Assembly (NCBI GenBank): GCA_011322575.1
Contig: DRMK01000285.1
Coordinates: 1 to 11,375 of the forward strand
DNA from: Gammaproteobacteria bacterium
GTDB lineage: Bacteria; Pseudomonadota; Gammaproteobacteria; Thiohalospirales; Thiohalospiraceae
Length of the DNA: 11,375 nt
Direction of reading: 5' to 3'
Positions 1 to 6,926 of the stretch are shown here, one piece after another. The notes under the pieces are model-generated. The model ran no database searches and was not told the origin of the DNA. It saw only the letters and a program-made list of their open reading frames with translations. The translations under genes and the position numbers were made by a program. The first letter of the stretch is position 1. Each line of letters opens with the position of its first letter.

Positions 1-469
1 AAACGCTGCCCAGGTGGCTCCCCCTTACCGCGCCCAGACCCAGCGCGCCCATCACCAGCAGGTCGTAACCGCCGCTGTTGGCCTCGCGCACCAGCTCGCG
101 GTAGTTCTTTCCCTCCAGCGCGCGGCGTGTGAACCGCAGCCCGGCCTCCCGGCAGTTCCTCTCCACCTGGTCCAGATAGGAGTCGGTTATGATGGTCAGG
201 CCGCGGGTGATCAGGTCGTCGTGGATCTCCCGCTGCCGCTCCAGCTCCTGCTCCTGGCGGTACTGCTCCGGCAGTCCCCCTTCCATCTGCCGGAAGCGGC
301 GGTCATGGAGCCTGGCCGCGTAGACGTGGATGCCGGTGATCCCCGCGCTCCAGAATCCCCCCAGCCGCACCGCCTCCCGGATGGCGCTGTTGGAGTGGTC
401 GGACGAGTCCACCGCCAGCAGCAGGGAGCGGTACTCGGGCAGCCGGACGGTTTTGGCCTCTGTCTGCAT
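1..469 (-). CDS. Universal stress protein (UspA family), C-terminus cut by window edge
   Basis: 156 residues are visible; the gene reads leftwards off position 1. The start reads MQTEAKTVRLPEYRSLLLAV, with the typical first beta strand leading to a VDSSDHS loop at about residues 20-26. Near the end of the visible part, GALGLGAVRGSHLGSV (141-156) fits the ATP-binding Usp signature G-2x-G-9x-G-S exactly (G141, G144, G154, S155). Known of the family: cytoplasmic ATP-binding Usp proteins act in stress and energy-status responses, often beside respiratory genes. Between the first helix and the nucleotide motif there is a long, charged, probably helical insert (about 53-100). The ATG at 469 is preceded by AAGGA at about 10 nt. 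It is the last visible gene of a minus-strand run after the HEAT protein, cupredoxin and small membrane protein, which suggests co-expression with the neighbouring respiratory module. The family call is firm; the specific role is unknown. Confidence 0.9.
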   Translation of the reverse strand, partial: MQTEAKTVRLPEYRSLLLAVDSSDHSNSAIREAVRLGGFWSAGITGIHVYAARLHDRRFRQMEGGLPEQYRQEQELERQREIHDDLITRGLTIITDSYLDQVERNCREAGLRFTRRALEGKNYRELVREANSGGYDLLVMGALGLGAVRGSHLGSV

Positions 470-529
470 GGCTCTGTTCCTTCTGGTACGGGGCGTTGAC
501 CACGCCCTAGGGGGCCAGATGGCTGTTTT

Positions 530-679
530 TCAGCGGAACAGCCAGTAGCCGACGATGAAGCCGATGACCAGCAGGTTGATCACCCCGCCGGTGATGGCGA
601 GATAGTCGAATGCCGTAAGGATTCGCTTCTGGCTGCGTCCGGATGCTGTTTTCATCTCCCGTGGGGGGTGCCGGGACAT
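530..679 (-). CDS. Small single-span membrane protein, 49 aa
   Basis: A 49-residue protein with a basic N-terminus (MSRHPPREMKTASGRSQKR) and one transmembrane segment at about residues 27-48, ending ...GYWLFR. I chose the ATG at 679 because GGAG lies 8 nt upstream. A second in-frame ATG at 655 would give 41 residues, but its only purine-rich stretch (GGGAG) abuts the start codon. The gene begins 19 nt after the stop of the cupredoxin gene and ends 60 nt before the Usp gene, so it fits in the minus-strand operon. I recognise no family. It resembles in size the small accessory subunits of respiratory oxidases (CydX, CcoQ type), but that is analogy only. Confidence 0.6.
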   Translation of the reverse strand: MSRHPPREMKTASGRSQKRILTAFDYLAITGGVINLLVIGFIVGYWLFR

Positions 680-698
680 GGATCCCGCTCCGTACCGT

Positions 699-1433
699 TT
701 ATTTCCCCTTGAACTCGAAGTTCACCGTCGCGGTCTTGCCGCCGGTTATCTCCACCTTGGCCTTCTGCTCCTTGAGGGTGCCGTGCCAGGCCTTGATGGT
801 GTATTTGCCGGGCGGGATGTCGTCGATGGTGTAGCTGCCGTCCTCACCCACCACCGCGAAATAGGGGTTCTTGGCCACGAATACGAAGCCGTGCATGAAG
901 TCGTGGGCGTCGCACTCCACCTTCATGGCGCTGCCGCGCTTCAGGTTGACCTTCTTCTTGATGGTGCCCGTCTTGGCCTGACTGACGTTGAATACGGTCT
1001 TTTTCGCCCGCCCCAGCATCTCGTAGGTGTGGATGTTATGGAGTACCGGGTCGTCGTTGATGGCCGCCAGCTCGTCTCCGTTGCGCATCACCTGCAGGAA
1101 GGGGCGGAATTCGCACCCCTTCTGGTCGATGGTGCCACCCAGGTTGGAGGGAAACGGTTTGCCCTCCTTGACCTTGTCCAGATAGACCACCACGTTGGTG
1201 AGGGCGCCGTTGTTTACCTTCACATAGTCGATCTTCCGGTTGCCGGTGCCGCAGGTGTCATTGTCCTTGGTGATCTTGTAGATCTTGGGCGCCGGATCGG
1301 TGCCGCTGAAGGTTACCTTGCCGCTCACGCTGCCGCCGGCGCTCACCGTGACCTCCTTGTAGGGAGCGGCCGCGGCCGTCAGCGGCAGACCCAGGGCGGC
1401 GCCGATTAGGAGTAGATGTGTCAGTCGTTTCAT
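699..1433 (-). CDS. Exported cupredoxin with carboxypeptidase-regulatory-like domain
   Basis: 244 residues. A Sec signal peptide (about 1-23: basic MKR, hydrophobic core, cleavage near TAAAA-P) sends it to the periplasm. The mature protein starts with a beta-rich segment (SVSGKVTFSGTDPAP, about 35-49). A cupredoxin fold follows with probable type 1 copper ligands: H132 in PVLHNIH, then C174, H177 and M180 in CDAHDFM. The C-x2-H-x2-M spacing is that of amicyanin and pseudoazurin, and PVLHNIH resembles the amicyanin first-histidine motif. The C-terminus (GEDGSYTIDDIPPGKYTIKA, about 196-215) is a carboxypeptidase-regulatory-like or transthyretin-like beta domain. Two further cysteines (C61, C107) may form a disulfide. 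AAGGAG lies about 10 nt before the ATG at 1433, and the HEAT gene ends 29 nt upstream. Its place next to a divergent cytochrome operon suggests an electron-carrier role, perhaps donor to those cytochromes; that is inference. Confidence 0.85.
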   Translation of the reverse strand: MKRLTHLLLIGAALGLPLTAAAAPYKEVTVSAGGSVSGKVTFSGTDPAPKIYKITKDNDTCGTGNRKIDYVKVNNGALTNVVVYLDKVKEGKPFPSNLGGTIDQKGCEFRPFLQVMRNGDELAAINDDPVLHNIHTYEMLGRAKKTVFNVSQAKTGTIKKKVNLKRGSAMKVECDAHDFMHGFVFVAKNPYFAVVGEDGSYTIDDIPPGKYTIKAWHGTLKEQKAKVEITGGKTATVNFEFKGK

Positions 1434-1462
1434 GGGGGTTCATCTCCTTGTGATGTTGATGG

Positions 1463-3820
1463 TCAGGCAGGCCGTCGTTCCCCGGCCCCTTCCTTTGCCA
1501 GCAGCTCCTCCAGCAGCTCGATCGCGAAGCGCCGTTCGCCGCTGGTCTCCAGAGTGTCCAGTTGCTGCAGGAGAGTATCCACCGCCGCTTCCCTGTCGAT
1601 CTCTTTCAGGATACGGCCCATGGGGCGGGCCTGGCTGCCATGATCGATGCGCGCGGCGGCGACGACTCCTTCGACAATCCGCCGGACAGGGGGTTCCTCT
1701 CCAGCCAGCGGGAGCAGGCTCTTCAGCCCCCTGGCCGCGGCCAGGCGCACGCCGCCTGCCGTATCGGACAGCCGGTCCTGCAACCGCTGGATTACTTCCG
1801 CGATCATTGCTTCTCCGGTGGCGCTGTTGCCCGCCAGATCCACCAGTCCGGCAATGGCCTCGATGCGCACCTGGCTGGCAGGGTCGGCCAGCGCGGCCAG
1901 CAGGCGGGGCAGGGCGGCCTCGTTCCCCAGCCGGGCCAGGGCGCGGGCGCAGGCGTGGCGCACGCTCTCCTCGCCCAGCTCCAGCTGGGAGAGCAGGGGG
2001 CCGGTGGCATGCTGCAGACGGGAGGGATCCCCGCTGCGGGCAGCGATGCGGCCGATGGAGGTGGTCGCCTCCCGGCGCAGCTCGGGGGATGGATCCTGGA
2101 GAGAATCCACCAGGGTGGCAAGCGCCTCCTCCCGGTCACAGTTGGCCAGCGCCCGGATGGCCAGGATCCGGGTGCCGGTGGAGAGATCTCTCTCCGTCGC
2201 CGGGGGAGAGGCGAGCGCCTCGAGCCTCTCTGCCAGTTCCAGGTGTTCCCGGATCTCTTCCGGCACCGCGCCTTCCGGAGATGGCTGCCACGGTTCCGCC
2301 GGGCTTTCCGCCTCCAGCGCCATGCCGATTGCTTCCAGGGTGGAGGTTGCGGGTTGCGCAGGCCCGGAACGGTTTTTTCCCGGTTCCATGTTTTGGCCGG
2401 TAATCGGGTGCGGCGCCGGGGTGTCTGGTAACGGGCCGCGAGCCGCCCCCAGTATTGCACGCAGGGCATCCTCCGCCTGCGGGGACCCTGTTCCGGCCAG
2501 GGCCGCCAGCGCCTCCAACGCCTCCTGCCGTACCGGTTGCTCGGGGTCGTGGATGGCCTGGCGCAGCGTCTCTACAATCTCTCCGTCCATATCTTGCAGT
2601 GTCCCAAGCGCGCGGACCGCCTGCTGGCGCAGATATCCGGATCCCGTGTCATCCGCGGCGATCCGCGACAGATCGCCGCGTGCCCGGTTTAGCCGGTGGC
2701 GGGCTGCGAAACGGCATGCGGCGGCCGCCACGCCGGTGTCGGGATCGGCGAGGCGCTGGGCGATGAGCGCCGGGGCGCCACAGGGGGCGAGCTGCTCGCC
2801 GTCCAGCATCTCCAGCGTTTCGATGGTGCTGCGGCGCACCACGGGGTCCGCGTCCTCCAGCAGCGTGACCAGCTGGCTGGCGAGCTCGCCGCCGTCCCCG
2901 CAGCGTTCCGCCAGCCGGCCGCAGACCGCTGCCGCCGCACTGCGTACTTCCGGGTCGGGATCCTTCAGGGAGATTAGTATTACCTTCAGATAGCTGCTGG
3001 CCCCGGCTGCCCCCAACGCATGGATGGCGGCGCTGCGCACCTGTGCCTCCCGGTCCAGCAGGGCCTCGCCGAGCAGCTCCCGTGCTTCGCGCTCCCTGGC
3101 ATGGCCCAGGGCGGTGGCGGCCCGGCGCCGCTCCGCCGGCTCTCCCCGCTGCAGCCGCTCCTTCAGCACGTCGAGCCCCTCCCCGCCGATGCGGGCCAGG
3201 GCGGTGAGCAGCTCCGCCTCGATGCCCTGGCTCTCTTCATCCTCCAGGATCGCCCGCAGGACCGGTACCGCCTTCCGGGAGCGCATCCTTCCCAGGGCGG
3301 TGACCGCGTGCAGCTGCATGTCCCACCAGTCGTCCCACTCGTCGTCGCCCACCAGATTCTCCGGACGCCGCGCGGCGCAGATCAGCAGCTCCCCCTCCAC
3401 GCGGGGATCGGAGAAGTTGCCCAGCGCCTCCACCACGCTGCTGCGCACCTCTCCGTCGGGGTGGTGGTGCAGCAGCTCCAGCAGGTCCGGGATGGCCTGT
3501 GGATCGCCCATGCGTCCCAGCGCCTCCGCCGCGTCGATGCAGACATCGGGATCCGCATCATACAGCCGCTCCCGCAGCGCCGGGATGGATGCGGGATCGC
3601 CCATGACACCCAGGGCGCGCAGCGCGTGGCAGCGATCCGCCTCGTCTCCGGTGGTGAGCAGGCGGCACAGGGCGGTGGTGGCTCTCTCTCTCGCAGGCAT
3701 CTCGGGCCGTTCGGGTTGGTTGAGATCTCGCGGTTGCGGTTGCATGGTCTGTGCCACGCGCGTGTCCGGCCGGGCAGGGCGCGGTGAGGCAGCCCGGCCG
3801 TTACGCCGTGCCTGCTGCAT
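1463..3820 (-). CDS. Large HEAT-repeat (PBS-lyase-like) protein, probably cytoplasmic
   Basis: 785 residues with no signal peptide or membrane span. Two blocks of helical repeats carry the HEAT/PBS-lyase pattern (D-P/D...VR..A..ALG): about residues 55-455 and 520-775, joined by a Pro/Gly-rich, likely disordered linker (about 458-518). Examples are ALGRMGDPQAIPDLLELL (100-117) and DPDPEVRSAA (287-296). An acidic, Trp-rich insert DDEWDDWWDMQ (159-169) interrupts the first block. HEAT repeats mostly serve as protein-protein scaffolds; related repeats occur in phycobilin lyases. No catalytic motif is visible. The start is uncertain: none of the Met codons at residues 1, 26 or 41 has a good Shine-Dalgarno sequence, and the low-complexity first 40 residues may not be translated. 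It is the first gene of the minus-strand operon, facing the cytochrome operon across 189 bp, so an assembly or maturation role for the oxidase is possible but unproven. Confidence 0.8.
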   Translation of the reverse strand: MQQARRNGRAASPRPARPDTRVAQTMQPQPRDLNQPERPEMPARERATTALCRLLTTGDEADRCHALRALGVMGDPASIPALRERLYDADPDVCIDAAEALGRMGDPQAIPDLLELLHHHPDGEVRSSVVEALGNFSDPRVEGELLICAARRPENLVGDDEWDDWWDMQLHAVTALGRMRSRKAVPVLRAILEDEESQGIEAELLTALARIGGEGLDVLKERLQRGEPAERRRAATALGHAREREARELLGEALLDREAQVRSAAIHALGAAGASSYLKVILISLKDPDPEVRSAAAAVCGRLAERCGDGGELASQLVTLLEDADPVVRRSTIETLEMLDGEQLAPCGAPALIAQRLADPDTGVAAAACRFAARHRLNRARGDLSRIAADDTGSGYLRQQAVRALGTLQDMDGEIVETLRQAIHDPEQPVRQEALEALAALAGTGSPQAEDALRAILGAARGPLPDTPAPHPITGQNMEPGKNRSGPAQPATSTLEAIGMALEAESPAEPWQPSPEGAVPEEIREHLELAERLEALASPPATERDLSTGTRILAIRALANCDREEALATLVDSLQDPSPELRREATTSIGRIAARSGDPSRLQHATGPLLSQLELGEESVRHACARALARLGNEAALPRLLAALADPASQVRIEAIAGLVDLAGNSATGEAMIAEVIQRLQDRLSDTAGGVRLAAARGLKSLLPLAGEEPPVRRIVEGVVAAARIDHGSQARPMGRILKEIDREAAVDTLLQQLDTLETSGERRFAIELLEELLAKEGAGERRPA

Positions 3821-3828
3821 AGAATAAA

Positions 3829-3883
3829 CGATTCAATCGGAGGCGGGGGCGCGAAGTGTCGATTGTACGAACCGTTCAATCCG
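3829..3883. promoter_or_regulatory. Candidate operator: palindrome plus degenerate copy in divergent promoter region
   Basis: CGATTCAATCG at 3829-3839 is a perfect 11-bp palindrome lying 9 bp upstream of the HEAT gene start. A related half-conserved copy, AACCGTTCAATCCG at 3870-3883, matches AACGATTCAATCGG (3827-3840) at 11 of 14 positions, offset by 43 bp, about four helical turns. The second copy also forms a GATTG (3861-3865) / CAATC (3877-3881) inverted repeat. Two similarly phased palindromic sites between divergent operons suggest the binding site of a dimeric regulator. No regulator family can be assigned, and no convincing -35/-10 pair was found here. Confidence 0.4.
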
Positions 3884-3942
3884 TGGCGCCGGGTGAGCCG
3901 CTTTGGTGGTGTATCCCGTTTGCTTTCAGCGTATGCAGCGCC

Positions 3943-3989
3943 CCGGTTTTCCCTTTGGCTCCGAAATTGCTAAGCAGGCAGTAAACCGG
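3943..3989. repeat. Inverted repeat in the 5' leader of the cytochrome operon
   Basis: CCGGTTT at 3943-3949 and AAACCGG at 3983-3989 are perfect 7-bp inverted arms separated by 33 nt. The loop contains a second palindrome, TGCTAAGCA, at 3968-3976. The structure lies just before the first small ORF (4010). It could fold in the leader RNA or be a protein site. There is no U-tract, so it is not a classical terminator. Confidence 0.35.
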
Positions 3990-4009
3990 ACGGCTGAAGT
4001 GGCGCGGGA

Positions 4010-4159
4010 ATGAATCTGGAGCAAAAGCGTGAAGATGAAGCCCCGGCCAGCGGGAGTGGCTGGGGGCCAAAACTGTTTCTGGCGGTGTTTGCGGCGGTGC
4101 TGCTGTTTTTCTGGTGGCTGCTGATCTACTCCGGAGGGGCGGCGGTGAGTCATGGATAA
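4010..4159 (+). CDS. Small single-span membrane protein, 49 aa, first gene of oxidase operon
   Basis: 49 residues: a polar N-terminus (MNLEQKREDEAPASGSGWG), one strongly hydrophobic, Trp/Phe-rich span (about 21-41, containing LLFFWWLLIY) and a short tail SGGAAVSHG. The stop overlaps the start of the next small ORF by 8 bp, the mark of translational coupling. Its ribosome binding site is weak (GCGGGA directly before the ATG). Position and size resemble small accessory subunits of oxidases, such as CydX or CcoQ/CcoH-like peptides, but I see no diagnostic motif. Its reality is supported by the packed operon, the hydrophobic span and the coupling rather than by recognised homology. Confidence 0.6.
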   Translation: MNLEQKREDEAPASGSGWGPKLFLAVFAAVLLFFWWLLIYSGGAAVSHG

Positions 4160-4328
4160 CGGATCGGAAAAACCCTACGAAGCACGGCGTCAGGGATCCG
4201 GGCGGGGTTCGCTGCTGGTCTGGGTGGCTGCGCTGCTGGCCGCGTTGCTCCTGTTCTACTTCCTGAACCATCTGGTCATGTCGCTGCAGGGCCTGCCACT
4301 GGGCTGGGATCTCACCGTGGCGGGTTGA
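4152..4328 (+). CDS. Small single-span membrane protein, 58 aa, second gene of oxidase operon
   Basis: 58 residues: a charged N-terminus with net positive charge near the membrane (EARRQGSGRGS), one span (about 20-43, LLVWVAALLAALLLFYFLNH), then LVMSLQGLPLGWDLTVAG, presumably on the outer face. Its ATG at 4152 lies inside the end of the preceding ORF, with GGTGAG a few nt upstream. It stops 16 nt before the CydA-like gene. No family is recognised. With its neighbour it probably supplies small helical subunits to the membrane complex. If real, these two peptides may partly fill the place of the missing CydB partner; that is speculation. Confidence 0.6.
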   Translation: MDNGSEKPYEARRQGSGRGSLLVWVAALLAALLLFYFLNHLVMSLQGLPLGWDLTVAG

Positions 4329-4344
4329 CGGAGCGGAAAGGGCC

Positions 4345-6111
4345 ATGAGAGCGATTTTCCGGCTGCTGCTGATCCTTTTCTCCCTGGCGCCGGTTGCCGC
4401 GTGGGGGGCCGGGGATGTGGCCGGGGCGGCGGAGGGCGCGGCCCAGCTGGAGGCCGGGCTCCTGCCGGCACCGCAGCCGACCCGCGCCGACTATCCCGAT
4501 ATTGGCTTCAGCAGCCGCGCCATCGTGTGGGTGGTGGCCCAGATGCATCTGTTCTTCGGGGCGCTGGTGCTGGCGGTGCCGCTGTTCGTGCTGGCCATCG
4601 AGCTGGTGGGGGTGCGCAGCGGGGATGCGCGCTATGACGACATGGCCCACGAGTTCATGAAGATCAGCCTGACCGCCTACTCCATCACCGCCCTGTTCGG
4701 TGGCACCCTGGCGCTGGCGCTGTTTCTGCTCTACCCGCACCTGATGGAGTACCTGACCCGGGTGTTTGGCGCTCAGATGCTGGTCTACGCCCTGCTGTTC
4801 TTCCTCGAGAGTCTGCTGCTCTATATCTACTACTACGGCTGGAATGCGATGCGCTACGGCAACCGCAAGTGGGTGCACATGAGCATCGGCCTGCTGCTCA
4901 ATGCGGCGGGCGCCACCCTGATGGTGATGGCCAACTCCTGGGCCACCTTCATGATGGCGCCGTCCGGGGTCAACGAGGTGGGGGCGGTGGTGGGCGATAT
5001 CTGGGAGGTGATGAAGGGCCCTCTGTGGAATCCAATCAACCTGCACCGCTTTGTGGCCAACATCGCCTTCGGCGGTGCGGTGGTGGGGGGCTACGCTGCC
5101 TACAAGTTCCTGGCGGCGAAAACCCCCGAGCAGCGCGCCCACTATGACTGGATGGGGTACACCTCCAACTTCATCGCGATCCTGGCGTTTCTGCCCCTGC
5201 CGTTCGCCGGTTACTGGCTGATGGCGGAGATCTACGCCTACTCCCAGCAGATGGGGATCACCGCCATGGGGGGGATTCTGGCCTGGTTGTTCATCGTGCA
5301 GGCGGTGCTGATTGGCACCATCCTGCTGGCGGGGAACTACTATCTCTGGTCGGGGATGTCCCGTACCGAAGGGTCGCGGCGCTACCAGTGGCTGATCAAG
5401 TATATCGCCTTCGTGCTGGTGGTCTGTTTTCTGATCTGGGTGACCCCCCACACCCTGATCCTGAGCGCCAGCGAGATCGCGGCGCTGGGTGGCAGCCATC
5501 ACCATCTGCTGGGCCCGCTGGGGATCATGCCGGCCAAGAACATCGCGGTGAACCTGATGCTGGTGTTCACCTTTCTCTCCTTCCAGCTCTACCGGCGCTC
5601 CGACAAGGTGGCCACCGTCTCCTGGGCGCCCGCGGCGAACGCCTTTCTGGTGATGATCTACCTGGTGGCCATCGCCAACATCATCTTCGCCGGGATCTAC
5701 TACGGCTACTTTACCAATACGGTGTACAAGGTGGGTTCTAGCGTGATGCAGGTGGTTTCCACCCTGGTGGTGATAGTGGCCGGGGTGGTGATCGACGGTC
5801 TGATGTTCAGAAATGCCCGCATCCTGCCCTCGCGCTGGGGACAGGTGAGCAACCGCGCCCAGTATGCGCTGTTCGCGCTGCCGGTGGCGTTCACCTGGCT
5901 GATGGCGCTGATGGGCTATGTGCGCTCCTCGGTGCGCACCCACTGGCATGTCTATACGGTGATGAAGGACAACTCGCCGGACAACTTCATTCCCACCATC
6001 GGCTATGCGGGCAATATGGTGACGCTGGTCACGCTGCTGTTCCTGGCGTTCATGCTGTTCATCTTCTGGATCGCCAACCTGGGCAGCGTGAGACAGGAGC
6101 CGCCGCGATGA
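4345..6111 (+). CDS. CydA-like cytochrome bd superfamily protein, probable non-quinol (cytochrome c-linked) type
   Basis: 588 residues with a signal-peptide-like start (about 1-22) and about 13 transmembrane segments (roughly 58-90, 104-131, 140-165, 176-204, 232-257, 273-296, 306-335, 348-373, 398-415, 431-456, 464-488, 505-526, 557-580). The first five helices align with E. coli CydA: H68 in AQMHLFFG matches H19 (active-site heme), E155 in FFLES matches E107, and H234 in NLHRF matches H186 (heme b558). The spacings, 87 and 166 residues, are close to 88 and 167 in E. coli. The position of E99 reads Tyr148. The quinol-loop Lys/Glu (K252, E257) and the GRQPW motif are not found. Known: the bd superfamily includes families lacking the quinol site and thought to use other donors. 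No CydB is present, and two cytochrome c genes follow, the first overlapping by 4 bp (ATGA). I infer an oxygen reductase, or related b-heme enzyme, fed by cytochrome c. Confidence 0.85.
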   Translation: MRAIFRLLLILFSLAPVAAWGAGDVAGAAEGAAQLEAGLLPAPQPTRADYPDIGFSSRAIVWVVAQMHLFFGALVLAVPLFVLAIELVGVRSGDARYDDMAHEFMKISLTAYSITALFGGTLALALFLLYPHLMEYLTRVFGAQMLVYALLFFLESLLLYIYYYGWNAMRYGNRKWVHMSIGLLLNAAGATLMVMANSWATFMMAPSGVNEVGAVVGDIWEVMKGPLWNPINLHRFVANIAFGGAVVGGYAAYKFLAAKTPEQRAHYDWMGYTSNFIAILAFLPLPFAGYWLMAEIYAYSQQMGITAMGGILAWLFIVQAVLIGTILLAGNYYLWSGMSRTEGSRRYQWLIKYIAFVLVVCFLIWVTPHTLILSASEIAALGGSHHHLLGPLGIMPAKNIAVNLMLVFTFLSFQLYRRSDKVATVSWAPAANAFLVMIYLVAIANIIFAGIYYGYFTNTVYKVGSSVMQVVSTLVVIVAGVVIDGLMFRNARILPSRWGQVSNRAQYALFALPVAFTWLMALMGYVRSSVRTHWHVYTVMKDNSPDNFIPTIGYAGNMVTLVTLLFLAFMLFIFWIANLGSVRQEPPR

Positions 6112-6923
6112 GCGTGCTGGGCAGGACCATCGGCTTCAGCATACTGCTCACGCTGGTGTTTACCCTGGTGGCCAACCTGCTCCCGCAGATGGAGGGGGAG
6201 GCGCCCCGTGAGGAGACCATGGATCCGGGGGAGCTGACCATGGACTCCTTCGTTGCCCTGGGTGAGAGCCTGTTCCGGGGGAAAGGCACCTGTACCCTGT
6301 GCCACAACGAGTTGGGGCGTGCTCCGGATCTGCTGGCCATCGATGTGGTCCAGGCGGCGGAGCAGCATCTGGCGGACCATCGCTACCACGGGAAGGCCAC
6401 CGATGCAGCGGGCTATCTGCACGAGTCGATGGTGGATCCGGGCGCCTACGTGGTGCGCGGGTTCGGCAAGAAGGGGAGCAATGATACCGAATCCCCCATG
6501 CCTGCGGTGGACAGGCCGCCGATTCAGCTTTCGGAGCTGGAGATGGATGCCATCATCGCCTTCCTGCAGGCCAAGGATGGCAACCAGATCACCGTCGAGC
6601 TGCCCGCCGGGCCGTCCGCTCCGGCGGTCAGCGGGGAGCCGGGGGATGGGATGAGCGCCGCTGCCACCGCGGAGGAGGCGCTGGTCAAGTTTGGTTGCCC
6701 GGCGTGTCACACCTTGCCGGGAAGCGAGTCGGTGGTGGGGCCGGTGTTGACGGATGTCGGCGCTCGCCGCACGCCGGAGCAGATTCGGGAGAGCATCGTG
6801 CGGCCGGAGGCCGAGATCGCGGAGGGGTTCAGCGGTGGTGTGATGCCGGGTGACTTTGCCACGCGCATGACAGTCAGGGAACTGGATATGATCGTGCGGT
6901 TCCTGGCGGAGCAGAAGGGGTAG
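6108..6923 (+). CDS. Membrane-anchored diheme cytochrome c
   Basis: 271 residues. An N-terminal hydrophobic segment (about 7-25) serves as uncleaved anchor, leaving the rest in the periplasm. Two heme c sites: CTLCH at 62-66 and CPACH at 197-201. Likely axial methionines are M131 (ESPMPAV) and M246 (GVMPGDF), giving two class-I-like domains (about 45-155 and 185-270) joined by a Pro/Gly/Ser linker (166-182). The ATG overlaps the CydA-like stop codon (ATGA), and GTG of the triheme gene follows 3 nt after its stop, so the three genes are almost certainly translated together. The layout recalls CcoO/CcoP-type cytochromes that feed an oxidase core. I infer an electron-transfer subunit of the CydA-like complex. 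Confidence 0.92.
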   Translation: MSVLGRTIGFSILLTLVFTLVANLLPQMEGEAPREETMDPGELTMDSFVALGESLFRGKGTCTLCHNELGRAPDLLAIDVVQAAEQHLADHRYHGKATDAAGYLHESMVDPGAYVVRGFGKKGSNDTESPMPAVDRPPIQLSELEMDAIIAFLQAKDGNQITVELPAGPSAPAVSGEPGDGMSAAATAEEALVKFGCPACHTLPGSESVVGPVLTDVGARRTPEQIRESIVRPEAEIAEGFSGGVMPGDFATRMTVRELDMIVRFLAEQKG

Positions 6924-6926
6924 GGC

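Noticed and set aside
1647..2993. Plus-strand 448-codon frame, and others opposite the HEAT gene
   Set aside because: Ser/Arg/Ala-rich translation without motifs; the minus strand shows regular HEAT repeats over the same bases.
4312..5949. Antisense 545-codon frame opposite the CydA-like gene
   Set aside because: The His/Gln/Gly-rich composition and absence of any domain mark it as a shadow of the 13-helix membrane protein.
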